This document shows, piece by piece, positions 13,803-23,720 of a DNA stretch of 64,000 nucleotides (the stretch's first letter is position 1; every line of letters starts with the position of its first letter). The stretch lies in NCBI RefSeq assembly GCF_036417845.1, contig NW_027118693.1, forward strand, positions 4,288,001 through 4,352,000, written 5' to 3'. A program made the position numbers and the translations under genes. The notes below the pieces were generated by a model that did no database searches, was not told the origin of the DNA, and was given only the letters and a program-made list of their open reading frames with translations. The DNA comes from Apteryx mantelli. Its lineage: Eukaryota; Chordata; Aves; Apterygiformes; Apterygidae.

Positions 13803-16800
13803 GGGCTGTTCTGGTCCATATTACTGCAGTTTGTGGTTGTGATGTCGCTTGTGGCTGAGTGCCTGATAGGCCAGTGCTGGTGATGTGGGTACAGTTTGTG
13901 GCTGTGAGGTCACTTGTGGCTCAGTGCCTGATAGGCCAGTGCTGGTGCTGTGGGTGCAGGTTATGGTTGTGAGGTCACTTGTGGCTGAGTGCCTGATAGG
14001 CCAGTGCTGGTGCTGTGGGTGCAGTTTGTGTTTGTGATGTCACTTGTGGCTGAGTGCCTGATAGGCCAGTGCTGGTGCTGTGGGTGCAGTTTGTGTTTGT
14101 GATGTCACTTGTGGCTGAGTGCCTGATAGGCCAGTGCTGGTGCTGTGGGTGCAGGTTGTGTTTGTGGTGTCACTTGTGGCTCAGTGCCTGATAGGCCAGT
14201 GCTGGTGCTGTGGGTGGAGTTTGTGTTTGTGATGTCACTTGTGTCTCAGTGCCTGATAGGCCAGTGCTGGTGCTGTGGGTGGGGTTTGTGGTTGTGATGT
14301 CACTTGTGGCTGAGTGCCTGATAGGCCAGTGCTGGTGCTGTGGGTGGAGATTTTGTTTGTGATGTCAGTTGTGTCTCAGTGCCTGATAGGCCAGTGCTGG
14401 TGCTGTGGGTGCAGTTTGTGGTTGTGGTGTCACTTGTGGCTCAGTGCCTGCTAGGCCAGTGCTGGTCCTGTGGGTGCAGTTTGTGTTTGTGATGTCACTT
14501 GTGGCTGAGTGCCTGATAGGCCAGTGCTGGTGATGTGGGTGCAGTTTGTGGTTGTGATGTCACTTGTGGCTGAGTGCCTGATAGGCCAGTGCTGGTGCTG
14601 TGGGTGCAGTTTGTGTTTGTGGTGTCACTTGTGGCTCAAGCCTGATAGGCCAGTGCTGGTCCTGTGGGTGCGGTTTGTGTTTGTGATGTCACTTGTGGCT
14701 GAGTGCCTGATAGGCCAGTGCTGGTGATGTGGGTGCAGGTTGTGGTTGTGATGTCACTTGTGGCTGAGTGCCTGATAGGCCAGTGCTGGTGCTGTGGGTG
14801 CAGATTGTGGTTGTGATGTCACTTGTGTCTGAGTGCCTGATAGGCCAGTGCTGGTGCTGTGGGTGCAGTTTGTGGTTGTGATGTCACTTGTGGCTGAGTG
14901 CCTGATAGGCCAGTGCTGGTGCTGTGGGTGGAGTTTGTGTTTGTGATGTCACTTGTGGCTGAGTGCCTGATAGGCCAGTGCTGGTGCTGTGGGTGGAGTT
15001 TGTGGTTGTGATGTCGCTTGTGGCTCAGTGCCTGATAGGCCAGTGCTGGTGCTGTGGGTGCAGTTTGTGTTTGTGATGTCACTTGTGGCTGAGTGCCTGA
15101 TAGGCCAGTGCTGGTGCTGTGGGTGCAGTTTGTGTTTGTGATGTCCCTTGTGGCTGAGTGCCTGATAGGCCAGTGCTGGTGCTGTGGGTGCAGCTTGTGG
15201 TTGTGATGTCACTTGTGGCTGAGTGCCTGATAGGCCAGTGGTGGTGATGTGGCTGCAGTTTGTGTTTGTGATGTCACTTGTGTCTGAGTGCCTGATAGGC
15301 CAGTGCTGGTGCTGTGGGTGCAGTTTGTGGTTGTGATGTCACTTGTGGGTCAGTGCCTGATAGGCCAGTGCTGCTGATGTGGGTGGAGTTTGTGTTTGTG
15401 ATGTCACTTGTGGCTGAGTGCCTGACAGGCCAGTGCTGGTGCTGTGGGTGCAGTTTCTGGTTGTGATGTCACTTGTGGCTGAGTGCCTGATAGGCCAGTG
15501 CTGGTGCTGTGGGTGCAGATTGTGTTTGTGATGTCACTTGTGGCTGAGTGCCTGATAGGCCAGTGCTGGTGGTGTGGGTGCAGTTTGTGTTTGTGATGTC
15601 ACTTGTGGCTGAGTGCCTGATAGGCCAGTGCTGGTGATGTTGGTGGAATTTGTGGTTGTGATGTCACTTGTGGCTCAGTGCCTGATAGGCCAGTGCTGGT
15701 GCTGTGGGTGCAGTTTGTGTTTGTGATGTCACTTGTGGCTCAGTGCCTGATAGGCCAGTGCTGGTGCTGTGGGTGCAGTTTGTGTTTGTGATGTCACTTG
15801 TGGCTCAGTGCCTGATAGGCCAGTGCTGGTGATGTTGGTGGAATTTGTGGTTGTGATGTCACTTGTGGCTGAGTGCCTGATAGGCCAGTGCTGGTGCTTT
15901 GGGTGCAGTTTGTGGTTGTGATGTCACTTGTGGGTCAGTGCCTGATAGGCCAGTGCTGGTGATGTGGGTGGAGTTTGTGGTTGTGGTTTCACTTGTGGCT
16001 GAGTGCCTGATAGGCCAGTGCTGGTGCTGTGGGTGCAGTTTGTGTTTGTGATGTCACTTGTGGCTGAGTGCCTGATAGGCCAGTGCTGGTGATGTTGGTG
16101 GAATTTGTGGTTGTGATGTCACTTTTGGCTGAGTGCCTGATAGGCCAGTGCTGGTGCTGTGGGTGCAGTTTGTGTTTGTGATGTCACTTGTGGCTCAGTG
16201 CCTGATAGGCCAGTGCTGGTGCTGTGGGTGCAGTTTGTGTTTGTGATGTCACTTGTGGGTCAGTGCCTGATAGGCCAGTGCTGGTGATGTTGGTGGAATT
16301 TGTGGTTGTGATGTCACTTGTGGCTGAGTGCCTGATAGGCCAGTGCTGGTGCTTTGGGTGCAGTTTGTGGTTGTGGTTTCACTTGTGGCTGAGTGCCTGA
16401 TAGGCCAGTGCTGGTGCTGTGGGTGCAGTTGGTGTTTGTGATGTCAGTTGTGGGTCAGTGCCTGATAGGCCAGTGCTGGTGCTGTGGGTGCAGTTTGTGG
16501 TTGTGAGGTCGCTTGTGGCTGATTGCCTGATAGGCCAGTGCTGGTGATGTCAGGGGAGTTTGTGTTTGTGATGTCACTTGTGGCTCAGTGCCTGATAGGC
16601 CAGTGCTGGTACTGTGGGTGGAGTTTGTGGTTGTGATGTCACTTGTGGCTCAGTGCCTGATAGGCCAGTGCTGGTGCTGTGGCTGCAGTTTGTGTTTGTG
16701 ATGTCACTTGTGGCTCAGTGCCTGCTAGGCCAGTGCTGGTCCTGTGGGTGCAGGTTGTGTTTGTGGTGTCACTTGTGGCTCAGTGCCTGATAGGCCAGTG

Positions 16801-17181
16801 CTGGTGCTGTGGGTGCAGTTTGTGTTTGTGATGTCACTTTTGGCTCAGTGCCTGATAGGCCAGTGCTGGTGCTGTGGGTGCAGTTTGTGTTTGTGATGTC
16901 ACTTGTGGCTCAGTGCCTGATAGGCCTGTGCTGGTCCTATGGCTGCAGTTTGTGTTTGTGATGTCACTTGTGGCTCAAGCCTGATAGGCCAGTGCTGGTC
17001 CTGTGGCTACAATTTGTAGTTGTAATGTCACCTGTGGCTGAGTGCCTGATAGGCCAGTGTTGGTGCTGTGGGTGCAGGTTGTGGTTGTGATGTCACTTGT
17101 GGGTCAGTGCCTGATAGGCCAGTGCTGGTGCTGTGGGTGGGTTTTGTGGTTGTGAGGTCACTTGTGGCTCAGTGCCTGATA
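13803..17181 (+). repeat. Higher-order repeat copy 4 (3379 bp)
   Basis: From the diagnostic unit at 13803 to 17182. Shortest full copy, 324 bp shorter than copy 1, close to five monomers. The TTTTCGTTTC unit present in copies 1, 2, 3 and 5 is absent, so a block of monomers including it has been lost here. Confidence 0.9.
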
Positions 17182-19172
17182 GGGCTGTTCTGGTCCATAT
17201 TACTGCAGTTTGTGGTTGTGATGTCGCTTGTGGCTGAGTGCCTGATAGGCCAGTGCTGGTGATGTGGGTACAGTTTGTGGCTGTGAGGTCACTTGTGGCT
17301 CAGTGCCTGATAGGCCAGTGCTGGTGCTGTGGGTGCAGGTTATGGTTGTGAGGTCACTTGTGGCTGAGTGCCTGATAGGCCAGTGCTGGTGCTGTGGGTG
17401 CAGTTTGTGTTTGTGATGTCACTTGTGGCTGAGTGCCTGATAGGCCAGTGCTGGTGCTGTGGGTGCAGTTTGTGTTTGTGATGTCACTTGTGGCTGAGTG
17501 CCTGATAGGCCAGTGCTGGTGCTGTGGGTGGAGATTGTGTTTGTGATGTCACTTGTGGCTCAGTGCCTGACAGGCCAGTGCTGGTGATGTGGGTACAGTT
17601 TGTGGCTGTGAGGTCACTTGTGGCTCAGTGCCTGATAGGCCAGTGCTGGTGCTGTGGGTGCAGGTTATGGTTGTGAGGTCACTTGTGGCTCAGTGCCTGA
17701 TAGGCCAGTGCTGGTCCTGTGGGTGCAGGTTGTGTTTGTGGTGTCACTTGTGGCTCAGTGCCTGATAGGCCAGTGCTGGTGCTGTGGGTGGAGTTTGTGT
17801 TTGTGATGTCACTTGTGTCTCAGTGCCTGATAGGCCAGTGCTGGTGCTGTGGGTGGGGTTTGTGTTTGTGATGTCACTTGTGGCTGAGTGCCTGATAGGC
17901 CAGTGCTGGTGCTGTGGGTGGAGATTGTGGTTGTGAGGTCACTTGTGGCTCAGTGCCTGATAGGCCAGTGCTGGTGCTGTGGGTGCAGCTTGTGGTTGTG
18001 ATGTCACTTGTGGCTGAGTGCCTGATAGGCCAGTGGTGGTGATGTGGCTGCAGTTTGTGTTTGTGATGTCACTTGTGGCTGAGTGCCTGATAGGCCAGTG
18101 CTGGTGCTGTGGGTGCAGTTTGTGTTTGTGGTGTCACTTGTGGCTCAAGCCTGATAGGCCAGTGCTGGTCCTGTGGGTGGGGTTTGTGTTTGTGATGTCA
18201 CTTGTGGCTGAGTGCCTGATAGGCCAGTGCTGGTGATGTGGGTGCAGGTTGTGGTTGTGATGTCACTTGTGGGTCAGTGCCTGATAGGCCTGTGCTGGTG
18301 CTGTGGGTGGGGTTTGTGTTTGTGATGTCACTTGTGGCTGAGTGCCTGATAGGCCAGTGCTGGTGCTGTGGGTGCAGTTTGTGGTTGTGATGTCGCTTGT
18401 GGCTCAGTGCCTGATAGGCCAGTGCTGGTGGTGTGGGTGCAGTTTGTGGTTGTGATGTCACTTGTGGCTGAGTGCCTGATAGGCCAGTGCTGGTGCTGTG
18501 GGTGCAGTTTGTGGTTGTGATGTCACTTGTGTCTCAGTGCCTGATAGGCCAGTGCTGGTGCTGTGGGTGCAGTTTCTGTTTGTGATGTCAGTTGTGTCTC
18601 AGTGCCTGATAGGCCAGTGCTGGTGATGTGGGTGGGGTTTGTGGTTGTGGTGTCACTTGTGGCTGAGTGCCTGATAGGCCAGTGCTGGTGATGTGGGTGC
18701 AGTTTGTTGTTGTTAGGTCACTTGTGGCTGAGTGCCTGATAGGCCAGTGCTGGTCATGTGGGTGGAGTTTTCGTTTCTGATGTCACTTGTGTCTCAGTGC
18801 CTGATAGGCCAGTGCTGGTGCTGTGGGTGCAGTTTGTGGTTGTGATGTCACTTGTGGCTGAGTGCCTGATAGGCCAGTGCTGGTCCTCTGGGTGGAGATT
18901 GTGTTTGTGATGTCACTTGTGGCTGAGTGCCTGATAGGCCAGTGCTGTTCCTGTGGGTGCAGTTTGTGTTTGTGATGTCACTTGTGGCTGAGTGCCTGAT
19001 AGGCCAGTGCTGGTGCTGTGGGTGGGGTTTGTGTTTGTGATGTCACTTGTGGCTCAGTGCCTGATAGGCCAGTGCTGGTGCTGTGGGTGCAGTTTGTGGT
19101 TGTGATGTCACTTGTGGCTGAGTGCCTGATAGGCCAGTGCTGGTGCTGTGGCTGCAGTTTGTGGTTGTGAGG
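17182..19172 (+). repeat. Higher-order repeat copy 5, truncated by the array end
   Basis: Last HOR copy, starting with the diagnostic unit at 17182 and carrying TTTTCGTTTC at 18768 (+1586). It ends within a monomer where the LTR is inserted, and the remaining half monomer continues after the LTR. Confidence 0.85.
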
Positions 19173-19534
19173 TGACGGGGGAGTGAAGCGTTAACAGGAC
19201 TGAAATTTGTCAATTGATATGCAGAAGAACTCATAGCACAAGAGCTGACGTGCACAAAGGTGTTGAACAGAGGACTTAGCAGGACTAAAGTCGTCTACGG
19301 ACCGATATGCGCAAGGATTGATATGTGCAAGGCTGCGGAATGGCAGCATTAACAAGACTGAAGAAGTCTGCCACCTGGAATCTGCACGGACCCCCAGGGA
19401 GGGAAGAAACAATAGGGAGGTGTTGTGGTCTTGCCTCGCTAGCAGGGTCCTCCCAAGCAGACCAACAAACAGTCCTGTGGTTGTGAAACTTGCTAAAAGT
19501 CAGCAAAAGCAGTGTTTGCCCAGAGCCCGAGCCG

Positions 19535-19542
19535 TATAAAAA
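19535..19542 (+). promoter_or_regulatory. LTR TATA box
   Basis: TATAAAAA in the context GCCGTATAAAAAGCGAC, about 360 bp from the LTR start, as expected at the U3/R boundary. Transcription would run rightwards towards the exons at 20.1-23.7 kb. Confidence 0.7.
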
Positions 19543-19745
19543 GCGACTTGGGAGCTAGGAGAGTTTGAGCAGGGATGGGAACGTGACCTGACCATCCTCT
19601 CTGCCTGGACCGTGAGTACTCCCCTCCTCCCCTTTTCCTGGGACGCTGGGTTAAGGTAAGTCCTTGAGGTTGAGAGTCCTCTCACTAGGAGAGTGAACAA
19701 GAAAGCTTTCAAGTAGGGATAAGCAGTCCTTCCAATTAATAACGC

Positions 19746-19825
19746 AGTAATCGATGGTTTCAGGTTATCCGTTCTAAATTAGTAACTGATGGTTTTGTGT
19801 TATCCTTTCTAAATTAGTAATCGCA
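19746..19825 (+). repeat. 35-bp tandem repeat inside the LTR
   Basis: About 2.3 copies of a 35-bp unit beginning AGTAA at 19746, 19781 and 19816 and containing GATGGTTT and TTCTAAATT. Copies differ at several positions, so the duplication is not recent. Confidence 0.8.
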
Positions 19826-19867
19826 TTATTTTAATGGATGTTACTAATCCAAGAACTTGTGTGAGGA

Positions 19868-19873
19868 AATAAA
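19868..19873 (+). promoter_or_regulatory. LTR polyadenylation signal
   Basis: AATAAA in GAGGAAATAAACATC, about 330 bp downstream of the TATA box, followed by a TTTATTATTATT tract. This implies a long R region. Confidence 0.65.
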
Positions 19874-19945
19874 CATCTTTTTTATTATTATTATATTACT
19901 GTCTCAGTCGTTGCTATCGAACCTTCATAGCATGACAGCGTGACA

Positions 19946-19982
19946 TGAGGTCAGTTGTGGCTCAGTGCCTGATAGGCCAGTT
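19946..19982 (+). repeat. Terminal half monomer of the satellite after the LTR
   Basis: TGAGG (second copy of the LTR target duplication) continues into TCAGTTGTGGCTCAGTGCCT and GATAGGCCAG, the standard monomer core, then diverges at TTCTGAGC. This is the true right boundary of the array. Confidence 0.9.
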
Positions 19983-20078
19983 CTGAGCAAGAACAAGGAC
20001 TGTGAAAAGAGCAGGGCCTGAGCTTAAGATGTCTTTGCAGCGTTCTTGTGGTTTTGATAGCTTCCTTTCTTCCTGTAG

Positions 20079-23000
20079 TTGCTAAGGTGGAAAGTAAAAG
20101 GATGCCACAAATGGGCAGTGTCCTTACTAGACCAAGGAGAAAGACCTGGACACACCCCTGCATGGAGAGCATTTTGAAAGGATTTACAGGTTAGGGCCCA
20201 TTTTGTCAGTTTGCTTCCAATATTCCTCGACACAAGTGTCCTTATTCCTTTCTCCCAGGCCCTTGGTTAAACCTAAATGGTAAAGCCAGAGCGGAAGCCT
20301 CTCATGGAGGTGTGCATTGCTGTTGGAGACTGAGGTAGATGAACATAGATTGATTTTTCCTTGCTTCTGCTTCTGGTCCATTTGTGTGCCCTGGCTGTGG
20401 CTGCTTTAGCAAATCCAAGCTTTCCCCATTCATTTCTGAACTGTGAAGAGAAAATGGATCTTCCTGTGTGATCAAACTACTTCTGACCCCCCAAGTGTTT
20501 GATAAAGACGGACAGAACACGAGTCTCATGGATGGTGAGTGCTCTCCAAAGCCTGGAGCAGGATGTGCTTCTGTTTAAGAGCAGGTATTGTTACTGCAGC
20601 CAGGTATTTAAACTAGTTCTCTCTGAATGTCACCTTGAGAATGTTGACTTGTTCTTTCTCTCTGCAGGAGAGCTGATGTGTGCAAGCTGTGACTGAAGAC
20701 AACTTGACTGAAACTCACGTGCTAAAAGTTGAACTGGAGGACACAGAAGTCTTCTGCCACCTTGAGTTTTGCCTTCTGAAATACCAAAGCATGCTGAATG
20801 AGAATGTATTTTAGTAGGAATAGATTTGCATTTACCATCTAGCCCCCAATATTTTCTGCTTGACATTAGTAGTAAATTGACAGCAACTATTCCATGTGTT
20901 CAGTGAAAGGTGCGCTTAAGGATCTCAGTTGTGTTGTGGGAAGTTTTTGTGCACCTGACACAAAAGGGAGATGGTCCAGTAGTGATGGTAGCAGCTGGGT
21001 TTGGGAGCAAAAGAAAGGAAAAGAAGTGATTTTTTGTTGAACCCAGATTGAAGAATCCTTACAGTGTTGCCTAGTCTTTTTGAAAGCAGCTAGAAGAAAA
21101 CTTAGAAACCGCTTTCGGTCTCTGTTCATGAAGCAGAACTACTTGCAAGACTCCATCTTTGTGTCAGCTGACGAAATCTTTCACCTGACTATTGCCTTGT
21201 GCCTGGTGAGGAAGTGTGCAGCTGAGACTTACTGAAAGACCTAGATCCTGAGCCCTGCTTTAGCAGGATGTTATTTCAGTGAGAAATAAAAAAAAAAGGG
21301 AGGGGGAAACAACCCTCCTGGCTAGTTACTGGCTGAAGTGGCTTTGTAAGGTTTTTGTGAAAGGGAAAAGGCATGTTGAAAGTGAATGAGAGCCTTCAGT
21401 GTGCCAGTGGCTGTTTTAGGCGTAGTCTGAACTGCCTTCTCCTAGGGGTGACCTTTGTAGTGTCCTGCTGTTTGCAGTAACGGTGGAAGATAAATTCCTT
21501 GTGCACCCTTTGGAGGCCTTTACTTAAGACTCTTAAATAATCCCTTTGTAAGTCTTTGGGGTGTGTGTATGTTTTTTTTTGTTTGTTTTCTTGTTTGTTT
21601 GTTTTATGCTGGCAGAGCTTCCAAAGCAAGTAAGCAAATCACATCTTTTCTGGACAAGCCCCGTTCCATTGTTTATATCAAGGTAGTTTCTTTTCTGGAC
21701 CTTCTCTAGAAAACTGGAGGTATGTAACTTGTGAAGGTGTCCTGAACGGTGGCCTGCAGAGAGGTCAGGTTAAATTGGTTTGCTGACAAACCATTTTCTT
21801 CTGTAGCCTGCACTTTGTAACAATGTCATGTGTACACATTTACTCTTGCCCCAAAGAGTTTTTTTTTTAATCCTGTTTGTTTGTTATTTAAATAATAGCC
21901 CACAAGTACTTCTTTTTACGTGTCTGATGTTATTATGCAGATACAGGTTTTCTTCTTGTCTTAAAATATGCATCCATTTTCTCATCTCTCTTAGACTGAC
22001 AGATATAGGCCTAAAAGAGAATGTGCCTCTTGTGAAAATAGGTAAAACTAGATGGTTGGATTCCAGCAATGCTTCCTTGCTTTCTGCATCGTAGAACTGC
22101 ATGCTAATCTTTTGTGTCCATGCAGAGCCTTGATACAGTTACTGTGTAGGCACCAAGTGTGCATATGCCAGATTTTCTGCGTGTTTGTGACTGACCCTTC
22201 TTGTTTCTTGTCATTAGGAAAACTTGGATATGTACTGCCGAGGAGAACTGATGAGGAAATCACTGACACTCAAGATGGCAGTGCAGGTTAGTTCTGGCTT
22301 TCAATTTTCTTTACTGTGTTCTGGCCAAAAGCCTCCTCTGAAACAGCTGAAATGAGTTGAACTACTAGAAGCCTTAGTGCTTACAAGCCATAGTCAGGGA
22401 CTGCAGGGCCCTGCCGGTAAGCTCCGGACAGAGAGTCAGCAAACAAACCCAGTCCTTTTCCCAAATGCTTATAACCGAGCACAAGAGAAAAGGCAAGACA
22501 TGGCTGTCAAGAGGTGGGAATACAAGGAAATGCACAGTCCTACTCTGAATGATGAGCACTGCTCTCACTGCAGCAGTAGCCTGACAGTTTTCATGGGTTT
22601 TGAGCAGCCCAGCAAGAATTTTCAGGAGGCAAGGAAGACTGCCAGGTGCATATGCAAACCTTCTCCCAAGCGTGAAGGTGGCAGGTGAGAAGAGAACATG
22701 CTTCTGCATTTTTGTATTGAGGGGTTAGTCAGTGAGAGGTGCTGTCAGGGCCGGCTCAGAATTCAGAGCTGTTTTCTGGGCACTCAGTGGGAACTAATGT
22801 AGGAAGGAGGGTAATTCATGAAAGGCCTTAGCAACTCTGTTTGCTGTGAGAGAAGACACTTGAAGGGTTTCAGGAGAATGCACTTTGTGATGAAGGGAAT
22901 AAGTTCAGAAGATGACCTTTAGAGCAACTTTCTGAATGGATGTGAGTGGGGCAAGGCTGTACTTCAGGACAGAAGAGGATGTTGCAGTAGTTGAGCTGAT

Positions 23001-23720
23001 CATGCCTTGAGGAAGAGGTGTAATTATGCAATACCTCGTGAAGGCAGTACCTCGCCCACGTTCCGCAGCCTGTGCAAGACTTGAACGAGGGGAATAAAAA
23101 CCTATAAAAAGGTTCAAGCCAGAACTTGTATGCATCATAATTATCATCCTGTATGCATCGTAATTAATTGAAGCTCTCTCAGGAGCTCCCTTCTTGACTT
23201 GTCCTGCTGTTTTTGGTAACAGCTGTGAATACGAAGTTCAGGGGAAATCAGGGGCAATAGATTCACAAATGCAGTTACTTCGCAAGGCTTTACAGTTACT
23301 TTGCAAGGCTCTGGCCTATCATATGCCAAAGTCAAGCTGCATATAAGTACCATGTGCTTTTTCTTTTCTTTTTTTTTTTTTAACTTCCCAACAAAGATGG
23401 AATTTTGCTCTCCCAAGGAAGAACATGTAATACAGTTTGAAATCAGATGCACGACAAATACACATAACGGGCTGGAAACGTCATAGATCTCACAGTACCT
23501 TCTGGGGTAGACTGCACTTGATTTTTGACTTAGTGTGACCTAATCTTGTTTTTGTTATTGCCTTTGAAATGCTTGCAGATGGAAACATGCAGTCTACAGC
23601 AGCGATTCCCCATCCTCCGCTGATGATGATGAGCAACATTTTGCCCAGGAATCTACTGAAGAGGAGGAGCAACTGCCTGCCTGTGAAGCATTCTCCTCCC
23701 TGCTCTTGCAGAGAGTCTAA
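20079..23720 (+). CDS. 3' part of an unidentified multi-exon gene (up to nine exons)
   Basis: Proposed exons: 20079-20189, 20496-20534, 20687-20805, 21047-21205, 21618-21682, 21995-22041, 22218-22286, 22369-22684, 23579-23720 (TAA). Reading frames join without a stop through all junctions (phases 1-1, 1-1, 1-0, 0-0, 0-2, 2-1, 1-1, 1-2, 2-stop), giving about 355 residues. All introns are GT-AG. Exon 4 reads IEESLQCCLVFLKAARRK and continues to SADEIFHLTIALCL; exon 7 includes LPRRTDEEITDTQDG; exon 8 is lysine-rich and has an EHCSHC cysteine cluster; exon 9 is acidic (SSADDDEQHF, STEEEEQLP) and ends LLLQRV. The last six exons are the strongest part. Exon 3 is weak: it needs an acceptor without an adjacent pyrimidine tract and a poor donor (GTATTT), because the better acceptor at 20667 leads to a stop. 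Exon 1 enters in phase 1, so earlier exons must lie left of the satellite. I do not recognise the protein; an acidic tail and basic stretches suggest, weakly, a nuclear protein. A decayed gene is the alternative. Confidence 0.55.

Larger units (their letters stand above)
1..19172 (+). repeat. 65-bp monomer satellite array (main body)
   Basis: Head-to-tail tandem array of about 295 monomers. The period is 65 bp: the start motif TGTGATGTCA falls at 1, 66 and 131. A typical monomer reads TGTGATGTCACTTGTGGCTG, AGTGCCTGATAGGCCAGTGC, TGGTGCTGTGGGTGCAGTTT, GTGTT. Variants include a 63-bp unit in which GCTCAGTGCC is shortened to GCTCAAGCC-type sequence (near 1126, 2034, 2556, 4826 and later) and one 66-bp unit. 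The plus strand is about 74% G+T in this monomer. CpG is rare and confined to a few variant units (GTCGC, TTTTCG). The array runs off the left edge. Because 65 is not a multiple of 3, the short repeated ORFs in it are by-products of the period and not genes. Confidence 0.98.
19173..19945 (+). mobile_element. Solo LTR of an endogenous retrovirus
   Basis: 773 bp with the terminal dinucleotides of a retroviral LTR (starts TGACGG, ends GTGACA), flanked on both sides by the pentamer TGAGG (19168-19172 and 19946-19950), a 5-bp target-site duplication. Both flanks are satellite sequence: the monomer reads up to TTGTGAGG before the element and resumes as TGAGGTCAGTTGTGGCTCAG after it. Inside are a TATA box (19535), an AATAAA (19868) followed by a T-rich and U5-like stretch, and splice-donor-like sites near 19610 and 19658. 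No internal gag-pol sequence and no second LTR are present, so this is the usual product of LTR-LTR recombination. The 5-bp duplication fits ERVL-type or related elements. The family assignment is inference; the insertion itself is clear. Confidence 0.88.

Noticed and set aside
1-19172. CRISPR-like array
   Set aside because: There are no unique spacers; the whole 65 bp is repeated, and the context is vertebrate.
1217-19255. Dozens of repeated 60-90-codon open frames (for example ones with SLVAECLIGQCW or TSTGLSGTQPQ) on both strands
   Set aside because: They follow from a 65-bp period read in three frames and end wherever variant monomers introduce stops. No start context, no conserved protein beyond the repeat, and they recur only because the HOR recurs.
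22800-23170. Sequence in the intron before the last exon that looked like an old interspersed repeat, with a 22-bp direct repeat (TGTATGCATCATAATT / TGTATGCATCGTAATT)
   Set aside because: I could not tie it to a known repeat family by eye; a library search would be needed, so it is not listed as a feature.
23305-23325. GGCCTATCAT resembling the inverted satellite core
   Set aside because: Single short match without neighbouring repeat units.
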